Source: Bacillus mesophilus
Lineage (GTDB): Bacteria; Bacillota; Bacilli; Bacillales; SA4
Direction of reading: 5' to 3'
Length of the DNA stretch: 64,000 nt
NCBI RefSeq assembly: GCF_011008845.1
Contig: NZ_JAAIWM010000011.1
Span: 1 to 64,000 of the forward strand
Part shown: positions 8,661 to 18,154 of the stretch, piece after piece
Numbering within the stretch: the stretch's first letter is position 1
Layout: every line of letters starts with the position of its first letter
Position numbers and translations under genes: made by a program
Notes under the pieces: model-generated
The model's input: the letters and a program-made list of their open reading frames with translations, nothing else
The model's database searches: none
Told to the model about the DNA's origin: nothing

Positions 8661-9518
8661 ATGGTAGTTATTTTAATGATCACTTTCTTGGTTACTGGTT
8701 TAATCTTCTACGGCTATAAAAAAGGAAATAGAAACACAAAAGATATTTCCATTCAATATTTAGAAGCTGTCTCTACGAATCCTTCCAATTCAAACACTAC
8801 AAATCTTTCTGTCCTACATCTCTCAGACTTACATTTAGAAAACATTTCAATCTCACCTGATGAACTTTATGATAAAGTGAAAGACCAACATATAGATTTG
8901 ATTGCTCTAACTGGAGACTTCTTAGATCGTAAACGTACGATTCCAAAACTAACTGAGTATCTTGAGGTTTTTCAGAAGCTGGAACCAACTTATGGAACGT
9001 TCGCTGTTTTTGGGAATCACGATTATGTATTAAGAAAAGAACCGTTTCAGCAATTAGAAAATCTACTACAGGAATACGGTTGTCAAACGTTACGTAATGA
9101 AACGATCACCATTAATACAAAAGAAGGAATTCTGAATATCATTGGTATTGATGATTTTAGTACAAAGCGCAGCGATCTTGTAGAATCTTATAAAAATGTA
9201 GTAGATGGGTATAAGCTTGTTCTTACTCATGATCCTAATATAGTTATGCATATGAAAGACTATCATTTTGATTATCTATTATCGGGTCATTTTCATGGTG
9301 GACAAATCTGTTGGCCAAAGCCTTATCACCTAGTGAAGATGGGGAAGCTTGTTCGTCTAAATATGGTTAAAGGACTTCATTATTTTGATGGAAAGCCTTT
9401 TTATATTAGCGAAGGACTAGGTCAAACCGGTCTAAATATAAGAGTTGGAAGCCGACCAGAAATAACCTTTCACCAAGTAAGTGTATCTAATGCACAATCA
9501 TTAGAACTAACATCTTAA
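8661..9518 (+). CDS. ykoQ: membrane-anchored metallophosphoesterase, YkoQ-like
   Basis: 285 residues from the ATG at 8661, behind CAGGGAGGCGA. One N-terminal membrane helix (about 5-24) is followed by a calcineurin-like phosphoesterase domain. All metal motifs are present: LSDLHLE, LTGDFLD, FGNHDY, LTHDP and SGHFHGGQ. Members of this YkoQ/YaeI-like branch act on membrane-associated substrates. Context with a lipid glycosyltransferase and a YkoP-like gene supports a role in envelope lipid or sugar processing; that is inference. Confidence 0.87.
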   Translation: MVVILMITFLVTGLIFYGYKKGNRNTKDISIQYLEAVSTNPSNSNTTNLSVLHLSDLHLENISISPDELYDKVKDQHIDLIALTGDFLDRKRTIPKLTEYLEVFQKLEPTYGTFAVFGNHDYVLRKEPFQQLENLLQEYGCQTLRNETITINTKEGILNIIGIDDFSTKRSDLVESYKNVVDGYKLVLTHDPNIVMHMKDYHFDYLLSGHFHGGQICWPKPYHLVKMGKLVRLNMVKGLHYFDGKPFYISEGLGQTGLNIRVGSRPEITFHQVSVSNAQSLELTS

Positions 9519-9556
9519 AAACTATCGATTAGATAGCTTTTAAGATGTTTTTTTTG
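9509..9556 (+). terminator. rho-independent terminator overlapping the ykoQ stop
   Basis: A 12-bp outer stem (9509-9520 with 9538-9549) plus an inner CTATC/GATAG pair, followed by a long T run. The ykoQ stop codon lies inside the stem. Confidence 0.88.
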
Positions 9557-9623
9557 TAACATTGCTTTGCATGATCATATAACCTATAAAAAGGCCATAT
9601 TTGGCCGAATTAATAAAACGATA

Positions 9624-9794
9624 TTAAAGGTTATCTCTTTCGCCTTGTGGATTAGTTTTATCACGCTTGTCCTTATTACGTTTATTGCCTTTGTTATTAT
9701 CACCAGGCACTATTTCCTTAGCAAATTCCTCTAAATTATTCCCTCTTCTTGGTGAATTTTGATTAGAGCTTCCTCGATTCGGAATCTTTGTCAT
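9624..9794 (-). CDS. small Lys/Asn-rich protein, possibly spore-related
   Basis: A 56-residue hydrophilic protein beginning MTKIPNRGSSNQNSPRRG, with the segment NNLEEFAKEIVPGDNN and a very basic tail (KGNKRNKDKRDK). It has a strong ribosome binding site, TAGGAGGGATAC. Composition resembles minor small acid-soluble spore proteins and loosely the product at 433 (both have an acidic EFA segment before a charged tail). No family is recognised with certainty. Confidence 0.68.
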   Translation of the reverse strand: MTKIPNRGSSNQNSPRRGNNLEEFAKEIVPGDNNKGNKRNKDKRDKTNPQGERDNL

Positions 9795-9915
9795 GTTGTA
9801 TCCCTCCTAAGCTTTAATAAAGTTCATTTTTAGTATCTCTTTTTATGCTTTAAGTATGTCGAGTATTTTGCCCTTATGTTATGATGAAGCTAAAAAGGGA
9901 ATGGGGATATTTACC

Positions 9916-10428
9916 ATGAACATACGGCCAGTTAACGAAGCAGATGCTCCTTTGCTTTTGCAGTTATCTAAGAAGTTAGATGAGGAAACCTCTTTTATGT
10001 TATTTGAACCAGGAGAAAGAAAAACAACAATAGAGCAGCAAAGAGAAAGTATTAACAGAATTTTAGGACAAGAAAATTCAATGATGTTTGTTGTAGAGGA
10101 ACAAACGAATTTGGTTGGATTTTTAGGAGCAATTGGCGGAGGAACACTGAGAAAAATCCACTCAGCATACATAGTAATTGGCATCTTAGCTGACTTCCAC
10201 GGAAGGGGATATGGTTCTGCTTTATTTAAGAAGTTATTTACTTGGGCTAAAGAAAAAGGTCTCCATAGACTAGAACTAACGGTAATGACTCACAATGAAA
10301 AAGGAATCGCCTTGTATGAAAAGATGGGTTTTCAAAGAGAAGGTATAAAAAAAGCATCGCTTAAAATCAATGGAGAATGGGTAGATGAATACTACTACTC
10401 TTATATAATGGAGGATCATCATGTTTGA
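9916..10428 (+). CDS. GNAT-family N-acetyltransferase
   Basis: 170 residues from the ATG at 9916 (behind GGGGATATTTACC). The GNAT core is clear: ILADFHGRGYGSALFKKLF is the acetyl-CoA loop with R/G-x-G-x-G/A, and HNEKGIALYEKMGFQREG is the final motif. It resembles acetyltransferases acting on amines or protein N-termini, but the substrate is unknown. Its last 8 bases overlap the start of the methyltransferase gene, so the two are translationally coupled. Confidence 0.87.
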   Translation: MNIRPVNEADAPLLLQLSKKLDEETSFMLFEPGERKTTIEQQRESINRILGQENSMMFVVEEQTNLVGFLGAIGGGTLRKIHSAYIVIGILADFHGRGYGSALFKKLFTWAKEKGLHRLELTVMTHNEKGIALYEKMGFQREGIKKASLKINGEWVDEYYYSYIMEDHHV

Positions 10429-11095
10429 TTGGCATTATGAAGCTCAAAAAAAGTGGGATGAAAAAGCAGATTTTTGGAATCAAAGTAGTAAGGATATGTG
10501 GGATCAAGGTAGTCGAAGCACCATCATTCCTTTCCTACAACAGCATATAAAGCCTTGTAGTATTTTAGATGCTGGATGTGGTGATGGATATGGTTCATAT
10601 ATGTTGCAAAAGCAAGGATTCAAAGTAACAGGTGTAGATGTATCGACCAATATGATTGAAATAGCGAAGGGTCGAGATACTAAGAATGAACTTCAGTTTT
10701 TGCAATCAGACATTGCAAAGATGCCATTTCCAGATGCTAGCTTTGAGGCGATTATGGCAATTAACTCATTGGAATGGACAATAGATCCGCTAGAAGTCGT
10801 AAAGGAGTTCAAAAGAGTTTTACGTCCTTCAGGAACTCTATGTATAGGACTACTCGGTCCAACTGCAGCACCAAGGCAAAATAGCTATCAGCGCCTTTAC
10901 GGGGAAAATGTGATCTGTAATACAATGATGCCATGGGAGCTGCAAAGTCTTGCTGAGGAAAATGGCTTTCGTTTAATAGACGGTCATGGTGTTTATAAAA
11001 AAGGAGTGACACCTCAAACATTAAACGGCCTTTCAAGTGAACTAAAACAGGCGCTTTCCTTTATGTGGGTGTTTATGTTTGAGAAAAAGGAATGA
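10421..11095 (+). CDS. class I SAM-dependent methyltransferase
   Basis: 224 residues. The SAM-binding motif ILDAGCGDGYGSYML at about residue 46 is followed by VTGVDVSTNMIEIAKG, then SDIAKMPFPDASFEAIMA, the usual Methyltransf_11 order. It probably methylates a small molecule. It overlaps the GNAT gene upstream by 8 bases, and the pair may act on one metabolite. A terminator follows at 11106. Confidence 0.88.
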   Translation: MFDWHYEAQKKWDEKADFWNQSSKDMWDQGSRSTIIPFLQQHIKPCSILDAGCGDGYGSYMLQKQGFKVTGVDVSTNMIEIAKGRDTKNELQFLQSDIAKMPFPDASFEAIMAINSLEWTIDPLEVVKEFKRVLRPSGTLCIGLLGPTAAPRQNSYQRLYGENVICNTMMPWELQSLAEENGFRLIDGHGVYKKGVTPQTLNGLSSELKQALSFMWVFMFEKKE

Positions 11096-11105
11096 AAGTT
11101 CAGGG

Positions 11106-11136
11106 AAAGCTTAGATTAAAATTCTAAGCTTTTTTT
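11106..11136 (+). terminator. rho-independent terminator
   Basis: A 10-bp perfect stem (AAAGCTTAGA with TCTAAGCTTT) followed by Ts, after the methyltransferase gene. Confidence 0.88.
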
Positions 11137-11186
11137 GTGGCTTTTGGAATAATAAGGTAGGGTCAACAAAATTTTGTAAAAGTTTA

Positions 11187-11215
11187 TTAAACATTATCGA
11201 TGTAAAGGTTATAAT
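11187..11215 (+). promoter_or_regulatory. SigA-type promoter of fhs
   Basis: TTAAAC and a perfect TATAAT are separated by 17 bp, about 60 bases before the fhs start codon. Confidence 0.6.
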
Positions 11216-11273
11216 TTAAATAAGGATATCTAGTTTAGGAAAAAGGGAAAAATTAATAGTGAGGGGTTCAATC

Positions 11274-12956
11274 ATGCAAAAACAGGTATTATCTGACATT
11301 GAAATCGCACAAAAAGCTCAACTAAAGCAAATATATCGTATTGCAGAAGATCTTGATATTCAACAGGAAGAACTTGAGCCATATGGACATTATAAAGGAA
11401 AGCTTAGCTTATCTTTGCTAGACAGATTAAAGGATGAGCAGGATGGCCATGTAGTCCTAGTTACTTCTATTAACCCTACACCAGCTGGGGAAGGTAAATC
11501 TACTGTAACAGTTGGACTTGGACAAGCTCTAAATAAATTAGGAAAAAAAGCGATGATTGCAATGAGAGAGCCATCACTAGGACCAACGATGGGAATCAAA
11601 GGTGGAGCTACTGGTGGCGGTTACTCGCAGGTTGTACCAATGGAGGATATCAATCTTCACTTTACAGGTGACATTCATGCCATTACAACAGCTAATAATG
11701 CATTATCTGCTTTTATTGATAACCATATCCACCAAGGAAATCAACTGCAAATTGATGCGAGACGAATCGTATGGAAACGCGTAGTTGATTTAAATGATCG
11801 CTCTTTAAGGAAGGTGATCGTTGGCTTAGGTGGACCAACTCAGGGTGTACCTCGTGAGGATGGGTTTGATATTACGGTTGCTTCAGAAATAATGGCAGTT
11901 CTCTGTTTAGCAGTTGATTTAAAGGATCTTAAAAATCGATTAGGCAGAATTGTAGTAGCCTATAATTTTAACCGTGAGCCTATTACTGTAAATGATTTAG
12001 GATATGAAGGGGCTTTATCGATGATCTTACGAGATGCATTAAAGCCTAATCTTGTTCAGACATTAGAGAATACACCTGCCATCATTCATGGCGGTCCATT
12101 TGCAAATATAGCTCATGGTTGTAATAGTGTGATTGCAACTAAGCTTGCAGCTAAACTAGGAGATTATGTGGTAACAGAAGCGGGATTTGGTGCAGATTTA
12201 GGAGCAGAAAAGTTTCTAAATATTAAATGCCGTGCTGCTAATATCAAGCCGAGTGTTGTGGTTATTGTAGCGACCATTCGAGCATTAAAAATGCACGGTG
12301 GACAAGCTAAGGACCAGCTAAAAGAAGAAAATGTAGAAGCCTTAGAGAAAGGAATTCTAAATCTCGAAAAGCATATTGAAACGATTCAAAACTTTGGTCT
12401 ACCTTTCGTTGTGGCGATAAATAAATTTATTACGGATACAGAGAAGGAAGTAGCTTGGTTACAGCAGTGGTGTAAAGAGAAGGGTGTTAGAGTATCTTTA
12501 ACAGAAGTTTGGGAAAAAGGTGGAGAGGGCGGCCTTGATTTAGGAAATGAAGTAATGGCAGCCATTAAGGAAGATCAAAATAATTTTACATATCTGTATG
12601 AATCAAATGAATCAATTGAACAAAAGGTAACAACGATTGCCAAAAAGGTGTACGGTGCTGGACATGTTGAGTTTGCAACAACTGCCAAACTACAGCTTAG
12701 ACAATTTGGACAGGCAGGTTGGGGAGATTTACCTATATGTATGGCTAAAACTCAGTATTCACTTTCCGATGACCCTACTAAGTTTGGGCGTCCTCAAAAC
12801 TTTACCATTACAATACGTGAGCTAAAGGCTTCGATTGGGGCAGGATTCATTATCGCGTTAACAGGTGACGTTATGACAATGCCTGGTCTACCAAAGCAAC
12901 CAGCGGCACTGAATATGAATGTTGACGAAGAAGGAAATGTGGTTGGCTTATTTTAA
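11274..12956 (+). CDS. fhs: formate-tetrahydrofolate ligase
   Basis: 560 residues, the normal length. It makes 10-formyl-tetrahydrofolate from formate, THF and ATP, feeding purine and fMet-tRNA synthesis. The P-loop [18 protein letters not shown] near residue 60 and the following [20 protein letters not shown] are diagnostic, as is the C-terminal [15 protein letters not shown]. The ATG at 11274 lies 5-6 bases after GAGGGG; an in-frame GTG at 11259 overlaps that binding site and is rejected. It stands alone behind its own promoter. Confidence 0.97.
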   Translation: MQKQVLSDIEIAQKAQLKQIYRIAEDLDIQQEELEPYGHYKGKLSLSLLDRLKDEQDGHVVLVTSINPTPAGEGKSTVTVGLGQALNKLGKKAMIAMREPSLGPTMGIKGGATGGGYSQVVPMEDINLHFTGDIHAITTANNALSAFIDNHIHQGNQLQIDARRIVWKRVVDLNDRSLRKVIVGLGGPTQGVPREDGFDITVASEIMAVLCLAVDLKDLKNRLGRIVVAYNFNREPITVNDLGYEGALSMILRDALKPNLVQTLENTPAIIHGGPFANIAHGCNSVIATKLAAKLGDYVVTEAGFGADLGAEKFLNIKCRAANIKPSVVVIVATIRALKMHGGQAKDQLKEENVEALEKGILNLEKHIETIQNFGLPFVVAINKFITDTEKEVAWLQQWCKEKGVRVSLTEVWEKGGEGGLDLGNEVMAAIKEDQNNFTYLYESNESIEQKVTTIAKKVYGAGHVEFATTAKLQLRQFGQAGWGDLPICMAKTQYSLSDDPTKFGRPQNFTITIRELKASIGAGFIIALTGDVMTMPGLPKQPAALNMNVDEEGNVVGLF

Positions 12957-13029
12957 TATTTCTTTTTGTAAAGAGTGTTGCTTTTGAATAAACACATTAG
13001 TGAAATGGAGCGGAGTACATGATTAGAGG

Positions 13030-13097
13030 ACCCTCTACTAAAAGCTGCCACGTCCTGTGGCAAACGTAGAGGTCAGCACATCCTGTGCAAGCGCGGG
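13030..13097 (+). ncRNA. Bacillaceae-1 RNA motif
   Basis: Two adjacent hairpins have terminal loops GTCCT and ATCCT, fitting the RUCCU loop consensus of the Bacillaceae-1 motif. Stem one is GCCAC/GTGGC (13047-13061), nested in an outer stem CCTCTAC/GTAGAGG (13032-13038 with 13066-13072). Stem two is GCAC/GTGC (13076-13088). A tail GCGCGGG follows. A near-identical copy lies at 30669. Confidence 0.8.
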
Positions 13098-13146
13098 AAA
13101 TAGAGTAAAGGTCGAGACCACGTAGGCGAAGCTTGTCTAGTTGCAG

Positions 13147-13258
13147 TACCCAGCCCCTCGAGGTCAAATAACCCTTCTAGGATAAAAGGGAAAACCACCT
13201 TTTTTCCTAGAAGGAACATTTGCTTTTCGGGGCTAATCGGGGCACTTCCGCTTTTCTA
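13147..13258. repeat. structured repeat module B, copy 1
   Basis: Outer stem AGCCCC (13152-13157) pairs with GGGGCT (13229-13234). Inner stem CCTTCTAGG (13173-13181) pairs with CCTAGAAGG (13206-13214). The conserved single-stranded words TCGAGGTCAAATAACC and GGAACATTTGCTT flank the inner stem, as in the copies at 36061 and 49934. Confidence 0.78.
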
Positions 13259-13471
13259 GTGAGGAGGCTCGACTTTCTCCCAGCGGAAAGCAAGTGTTTG
13301 GAGCGCAATGGAACGAACACGGTATTAATCGTCATACATGGATGTTTATCTTCTAAGAACGGAGATAAAACATTTGACTTATTGTAACAAAATTAAGTGT
13401 ATAAAAAGTATGCTGAACAAATTGACTGATATACTAAAGAGATAGATGAAGTATTAAAGGAGTGTTGTCAT

Positions 13472-13987
13472 GTGTTTGATCCCACAATATTCGATAATTT
13501 AAAAGTAGTAATAGAGGGAGCAATTTATGACAGAGATCTCGAAGGTGAATTAGAGGTAATTAACAGGAAGGACGTTGTAGATCTTGCTAGAATGTCAAGG
13601 CACTATCAGGTCACGTTTAAACTTCTAAATCATACAGGAACATACTGTTCATGGGAATTATCTTCATCTGTCAGTCAGCTTTCTAACGAATTATTAGCAA
13701 CACCTAATATATCCAAAAGAGGATGTACGACTGATATTACTTTTTTCTTGGATCTTCAAGAGGTAGATTTAAAACTCAAAGATCTACAAGTTTTGGTTTC
13801 AAATGTATGGGGAGATCGTGAAATTAAAATTCGTGTCATATCAGAGTTCCCTAAAACTACAACAAACCAAGTAGAAATGAAACTACTTTTTAATCGAACC
13901 ATCCATGAAGATGATATTGATGATTTAATTCATATGTTTCATCATATGGAGAAGACTTTACATTTGCTTCAAGCAAATGGTTATTAA
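13472..13987 (+). CDS. protein of unknown function upstream of yfmL
   Basis: 171 residues, GTG start ten bases after AAAGGAGTG. The sequence is soluble with a mixed alpha/beta look (FDNLKVVIEGAIYDRDLEGE at the start, LIHMFHHMEKTLHLLQANGY at the end). A Cys occurs in each of GTYCSWEL and KRGCTTD. No family is recognised. The stop codon lies 18 bases before the yfmL start, so it is very probably co-transcribed with the helicase. An RNA-related role is possible but unsupported. Confidence 0.75.
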   Translation: MFDPTIFDNLKVVIEGAIYDRDLEGELEVINRKDVVDLARMSRHYQVTFKLLNHTGTYCSWELSSSVSQLSNELLATPNISKRGCTTDITFFLDLQEVDLKLKDLQVLVSNVWGDREIKIRVISEFPKTTTNQVEMKLLFNRTIHEDDIDDLIHMFHHMEKTLHLLQANGY

Positions 13988-14004
13988 CTACTAGGAGAAT
14001 GCAA

Positions 14005-15213
14005 ATGGAAACTTCGATCAACCAATTTCGATCATTTCTATCCAATGCATGGTCCAAGGCAGGTTTTTCTGAATTCACAAGTGTTCAAGCAAAAGCCATA
14101 CCTACCATGCTAGAAAAAAAGGATATGATGGTAGAATCACCACCCGGAACAGGGAAAACATTAGCGTATTTATTACCTATATTTCAATTATTAATAGAAG
14201 GCGGAAAGAATCCTCAAGCAGTGATTATTGCTCCTACTAAAGAGCTTGCCATGCAAATACATGAGGAAGCTCAAAAGTTTTTAAAGGACAGTGAGTTTTC
14301 CTCTGCCTCCTTCATTGGTGGAGCAGATCTAAAAAGACAGCTAGAGAAACTAAAAAAGCATCCTCAAATTATAATTGGAACGCCTCATCGACTGGTTGAA
14401 CTTATTGAATTAAGAAAGCTTAAGATGCATGAGGTAAAAACAATTGTATTAGATGAGGCAGATCAGCTTATTGGTTCAGGTAGCACAAAAGAAATTGATC
14501 GAATTATCCAATCCACCATGAAGGATCGTCAAGTAGTTGCTTTTTCAGCGACTATCCCACAATCGACAATCGATCAGCTGGAAAAAAGAATGAATCAGCC
14601 GGAGAAATTAACCGTCGAAACTTCTCTTGAATTGAAAGAGAAGATAAAACACCTTTATATCGTTTGTGAGCGTCGAGAAAAAATCGATTACTTACGAAAG
14701 CTTTTATATACAGAGCCTGATATGAAGGCAATTGCCTTTATTAATGATTCCTTTCACTTAGAAGCACTAGCAGAAAAAATGAAGTATAAGAAAATTAGTG
14801 CAGGTATACTATATAGTCAATCCACTCAGGCTGAGCGAGAAGCAACCATTAAGAAGTTTAGGTTGGGGAAATACCAATTGCTACTAGCTACCGATGTAGC
14901 AGCACGGGGATTAGATATTGAAGCTATTACCCATGTGATTCATCTGGACCTTCCAGAAGCAATTGAGCAGTTTGTCCATCGATCAGGTCGAACTGGAAGA
15001 ATGGGTGCCACTGGTACAGTAGTGTCCATTGTCACTCCAGGTGAGGAACAGGGCTTACTCCAATTTAACCGGAGACTTAACCTAGGTCTTGAAAAAGTAA
15101 CCTTATATAGAGGGCAGCTTACAGACGAAAAGCCAACATACCAAGAGAGAAAGAAAACACCTGCACCACAGAGTCGTCCGAAAAAGAAGGTAGCACATAA
15201 AAAGAATAAGTAA
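14005..15213 (+). CDS. yfmL: DEAD-box RNA helicase YfmL
   Basis: 402 residues. All helicase motifs are present: Q motif FTSVQAKAIP, Walker A SPPGTGKT, APTKELA, GTPHRLVE, the DEAD box VLDEADQ, FSATIP, and C-terminal ATDVAARGLD and HRSGRTGR. A basic tail (QSRPKKKVAHKKNK) could bind RNA. The sequence resembles B. subtilis YfmL, which acts in ribosome biogenesis at low temperature. The ATG at 14005 is preferred to 13999, which would leave only one base after AGGAG. Confidence 0.92.
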   Translation: METSINQFRSFLSNAWSKAGFSEFTSVQAKAIPTMLEKKDMMVESPPGTGKTLAYLLPIFQLLIEGGKNPQAVIIAPTKELAMQIHEEAQKFLKDSEFSSASFIGGADLKRQLEKLKKHPQIIIGTPHRLVELIELRKLKMHEVKTIVLDEADQLIGSGSTKEIDRIIQSTMKDRQVVAFSATIPQSTIDQLEKRMNQPEKLTVETSLELKEKIKHLYIVCERREKIDYLRKLLYTEPDMKAIAFINDSFHLEALAEKMKYKKISAGILYSQSTQAEREATIKKFRLGKYQLLLATDVAARGLDIEAITHVIHLDLPEAIEQFVHRSGRTGRMGATGTVVSIVTPGEEQGLLQFNRRLNLGLEKVTLYRGQLTDEKPTYQERKKTPAPQSRPKKKVAHKKNK

Positions 15214-15280
15214 GTAGTGCGTCTAGAAACGAACTTGTCTTTGGGGCCATCGCAAATTCTCATTAAAAAATGTAATCTTA

Positions 15281-15315
15281 ATGCCTATCAAGCAGAAATT
15301 TGATAGGCATTTTGT
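15281..15315 (+). terminator. rho-independent terminator of yfmL
   Basis: An 11-bp perfect stem (15281-15291 with 15300-15310) is followed by TTTTG. It may also serve the convergent MOSC gene. Confidence 0.8.
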
Positions 15316-15340
15316 TAGGATCAATCAATTAGTTTCTTAA

Positions 15341-15991
15341 TCATTCTCTAAGCTTTTCTAATCTTTTATTCAAATATCCTTTCCATTCATCAGCTAACTC
15401 TGGAATGGTAAGGAGATATTCAATGCGGTCTTTATTCTTTTTATCATGAAAAAAAATATGATTTGCTTCTAATACAGTTATAGAGTTTTTGGGACTTTCT
15501 ATGAGGGTAATAGGTGAATTGTCTTCAATCCAACCTTCTTTTATAACACTAGCTAGAAATCCTGTGTAACCTGTATCGACTAGTCGTTTATGAAGTGTTT
15601 TTACTTCATTATATTTAGACAAGTTATCGCAAGGAATACGTGGTTGTGTGATTTGAACCATTGTCTCTCCAATTTGGTATATATCTCCTATTTTAACATT
15701 CTCTTCTGACAAGCCTGAAACCGTGATATTTTCTCCGAATCCTGGTATTGTAAATTCCTTTGTATATTCGTTCTCCCATTTTTGATAATGCTCATAGCTA
15801 TAAAATAATACTGCCCTGTCGGGGCCGCCGTGGTACTTATATTGTACAGAATCATCTTCAAAGCCTTGCTTACTTAAAAAGGCTTTTGATACTTTATTTC
15901 TTCCTACGCTTGATATGAATACATGATTGTTTGTCTCTATTTTTTTTGGTTTTCCAATATTAAGAGATTTTATCTTAAATGAGTTAAGCAT
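15341..15991 (-). CDS. MOSC-domain protein (YiiM-like)
   Basis: 216 residues. The pattern QYKYHGGPDRAVLFYSYEHY, followed by FGENITVSGL and later QPRIPCDNLSKY, is typical of MOSC proteins of the YiiM type. The conserved Cys in PRIPC is thought to carry sulfur for molybdenum-cofactor-dependent or detoxifying reactions. The N-terminal start at 15991 follows GTGGAGGGG. It stands alone and convergent with yfmL. Confidence 0.87.
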   Translation of the reverse strand: MLNSFKIKSLNIGKPKKIETNNHVFISSVGRNKVSKAFLSKQGFEDDSVQYKYHGGPDRAVLFYSYEHYQKWENEYTKEFTIPGFGENITVSGLSEENVKIGDIYQIGETMVQITQPRIPCDNLSKYNEVKTLHKRLVDTGYTGFLASVIKEGWIEDNSPITLIESPKNSITVLEANHIFFHDKKNKDRIEYLLTIPELADEWKGYLNKRLEKLRE

Positions 15992-16298
15992 GTAGTTTTC
16001 CCCTCCACAAGAAATTTATCTTAAATTTTTACTTGATTTCAAATCAAAAAGTGGATATGAATCGGAATTGTTACCAAAGAACTCGACTTATTGTCACCGA
16101 ATGCTAGCCAACCGCAATGAGAGTGATCCTATGTATTTTATGTACATAATAAAGAATATTATTCTTTCATAAATATTAATTAGGAAAAATTAGAAAGGAA
16201 GATAAGAAAGGCTATGAGAAAACATTAGCAAAGCACTTGTTTACAAGACGTGTAAGTATAATTAGTTTGAAAAACCTAGATTTCTCCTGCTAACTAAA
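15992..16298. other. intergenic region without an identified gene
   Basis: About 300 bases, AT-rich in the second half. It holds the ribosome binding site and presumably the promoter of the MOSC gene at its left edge. A short frame behind AAGGAAG near 16195 closes after four codons. I see no RNA structure or repeat shared with the rest of the window. Confidence 0.5.
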
Positions 16299-16325
16299 AC
16301 AGGACCAGAATTTTCCTGGTCCTGT
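16299..16325 (-). terminator. terminator of the CotF-like gene
   Basis: A 10-bp perfect stem (ACAGGACCAG with CTGGTCCTGT), followed on the minus strand by TTTTAG, directly after the stop of the CotF-like gene. Confidence 0.75.
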
Positions 16326-16330
16326 AAATT

Positions 16331-16966
16331 TTAATGACTTATATTTCCTTGTTGTTGAGCCTTTGCAAAGCTGTTTAACATTAAATTCATGTCCTGTTGC
16401 ATTAATTGAGGTACTTGGTAGTAACCGTTCTTATTTTGATACAGGAAGATTTCATAGCTTAGTTCAATGAAATTAGGAACACTATCAGCTATAACACGTC
16501 GTAGTACCGGATTTGTCATTTCTAGAGCTGTCATTGCTAGTAATGTGGATAATGATTTAGTAATACCTAACATATATGCAGAAAGACCTTGATCCGACAG
16601 TTCGTTTACAGATTTATTTGGCTTTTTTGGCTGACCTGGCTTTACACCATAAACAACATCATTATTTTGAGTCATTTTATATTGTTTAGTTGGGACAGCT
16701 GGATCTTGTCCTGTAGAAAAAGCCTCTACCATTGTATTATATGTTTGTGTTACAAATGCAGCTTGACGCTGAGCGATGGTTTTAAGCTCAGAATCTTGAA
16801 TATGCTGTTCGTACATTTGATACTGATCTAACATACTAATGATTCCAGCAAGTACTTCGTGAGCATCAAATACTTCATGACCACCATGATTATTTGAATA
16901 TGTAGCATTTGGCTGCATATTGGGAGTTATTTGTTGCCCAGTTTGATTCATGTTTTGATTTTGCAT
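16331..16966 (-). CDS. spore coat protein, CotF family
   Basis: 211 residues. A Gln/Asn-rich N-terminus (MQNQNMNQTGQQITPNMQPN) is followed by a helical ferritin-like region beginning FDAHEVLAGIISMLDQYQMY and ending with EIFLYQNKNGYYQVPQLMQQ. This is the CotF arrangement: a four-helix bundle with a conserved YQ-containing C-terminus. The protein should be deposited in the spore coat, and control by a mother-cell sigma factor is expected. The binding site is AGGAGGGTAA. Confidence 0.87.
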   Translation of the reverse strand: MQNQNMNQTGQQITPNMQPNATYSNNHGGHEVFDAHEVLAGIISMLDQYQMYEQHIQDSELKTIAQRQAAFVTQTYNTMVEAFSTGQDPAVPTKQYKMTQNNDVVYGVKPGQPKKPNKSVNELSDQGLSAYMLGITKSLSTLLAMTALEMTNPVLRRVIADSVPNFIELSYEIFLYQNKNGYYQVPQLMQQDMNLMLNSFAKAQQQGNISH

Positions 16967-17176
16967 GGATTACCCTCCTGATTTGTTATAACATTCATCA
17001 CTAGAATTTCCACTTTACGTACATTCATGTATGACGAATGATGTTTTTTTTAGTACTTTTTTTATGAAGAATATTAAGGAAGGAAAGGTGGATAAACAAA
17101 GCTGTTGGATACATAAATTCATCAAAAAAGGTAACGATAATGAGGATATTAATGAGGGAAGGCAGGATATAAATAC

Positions 17177-18124
17177 ATGTTATCATTCAAACCGAGTTGC
17201 TGGTCAGAGCATGGGGAACTTGAAATTGTTTTGCTTTGCTCTCCGTCTAGTTTAGATATTCCAGATCTAAAAACAGCAGAAGATGTTCAATGGAGTGCAC
17301 CTGTTAACCAATCAATAGCACATGAGAATTTTGCTGAACTTAAGTATGCCCTTGAAGAAGCAGGGACAAAAGTAATAGATTATTCAAAAGCACTAACAGA
17401 CGAAGAGAACAAGTTAAGTGAACAGCTCATTAATCGCTTCTTCGTTCGAGATCTTGCCTGTGTATTTGGTGATATTATTATCCCTGGAGAAGCAGGTATT
17501 TCGATGAGAAAACCGGAGTATGTACAATCACATTTACTTTTTAAGAAGTGGTTTCCAGATCAATTTTTACTAAATGAGAATAATGACGTAAAGGCACTGG
17601 AGTTTGGTGATGTTCTTATTCTAAACAGTGACGCGGTCTTTATTAATGTAGGGATGAGGACCAGTATAACAAGTGTAGAGAAGATAAAGGAAAAGTTATT
17701 TCAAGCTGGATTTTCAGAAATTGGAATCATAGACTTACCTCGTCGTTCTGATACACTTCACTTAGATATGAATTGTAATGTTGCTAACGAGGACCTTGTC
17801 ATATCCAAAAGCTACTTGCGCTACTTTCCAATAAATGTTCTAACCGAAACAGAATCAAGGTATGAAATGCCAGAGCAATTTTTAAAACGTCATGGATTTG
17901 AAATTTATTGGATAAAAGAGTATGAAACAGTACCTGATATTAACTTTCTTAATATCAATCCTGAAACATTGCTAATTAGTAAAAAGGCACATAAGCAGAT
18001 GATTAAAAACCATCCTAAATTGCAAAAGAAAAAAATCATCGAAGTTGAAGTAACAGAGCTAGAGAAGTCAGGTGGCGGGATACGTTGTATGACATTACCG
18101 TTAAAGCGTAAATCTTTAAACTAA
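17177..18124 (+). CDS. arginine deiminase-fold (amidinotransferase/DDAH-like) protein
   Basis: 315 residues. The catalytic pattern of guanidine-modifying enzymes is present: LHLDMNCNV with His195, and GGGIRCMTLPL at the C-terminus with Cys304 as the nucleophile. It should hydrolyse or transfer a guanidino group from arginine or a relative. An amino acid permease gene starts 30 bases downstream in the same direction, so the two probably form an uptake-and-deimination unit. The exact substrate cannot be decided. Confidence 0.87.
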   Translation: MLSFKPSCWSEHGELEIVLLCSPSSLDIPDLKTAEDVQWSAPVNQSIAHENFAELKYALEEAGTKVIDYSKALTDEENKLSEQLINRFFVRDLACVFGDIIIPGEAGISMRKPEYVQSHLLFKKWFPDQFLLNENNDVKALEFGDVLILNSDAVFINVGMRTSITSVEKIKEKLFQAGFSEIGIIDLPRRSDTLHLDMNCNVANEDLVISKSYLRYFPINVLTETESRYEMPEQFLKRHGFEIYWIKEYETVPDINFLNINPETLLISKKAHKQMIKNHPKLQKKKIIEVEVTELEKSGGGIRCMTLPLKRKSLN

Positions 18125-18154
18125 TACAATCGTCTCGTTTTAGGGAGTGAACAA

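Larger units (their letters stand above)
13011..13320. repeat. composite modular repeat (outer arms, RNA module A, structured module B)
   Basis: This fills most of the 515-base gap after fhs. The outer part ends in GGCTCGAC and CAGCGGAAAGCAAGTG, which matches the other copies at 30636, 49846 and 56691. Inside it are a Bacillaceae-1-type double hairpin (13030-13097) and the structured module at 13147-13258. This is the only copy in the window that carries both modules. No protein-coding potential is seen. Confidence 0.8.

Noticed and set aside
17031..17255. 74-residue open frame
   Set aside because: It overlaps the start of the deiminase-like gene in another frame and has no ribosome binding site or recognisable product.
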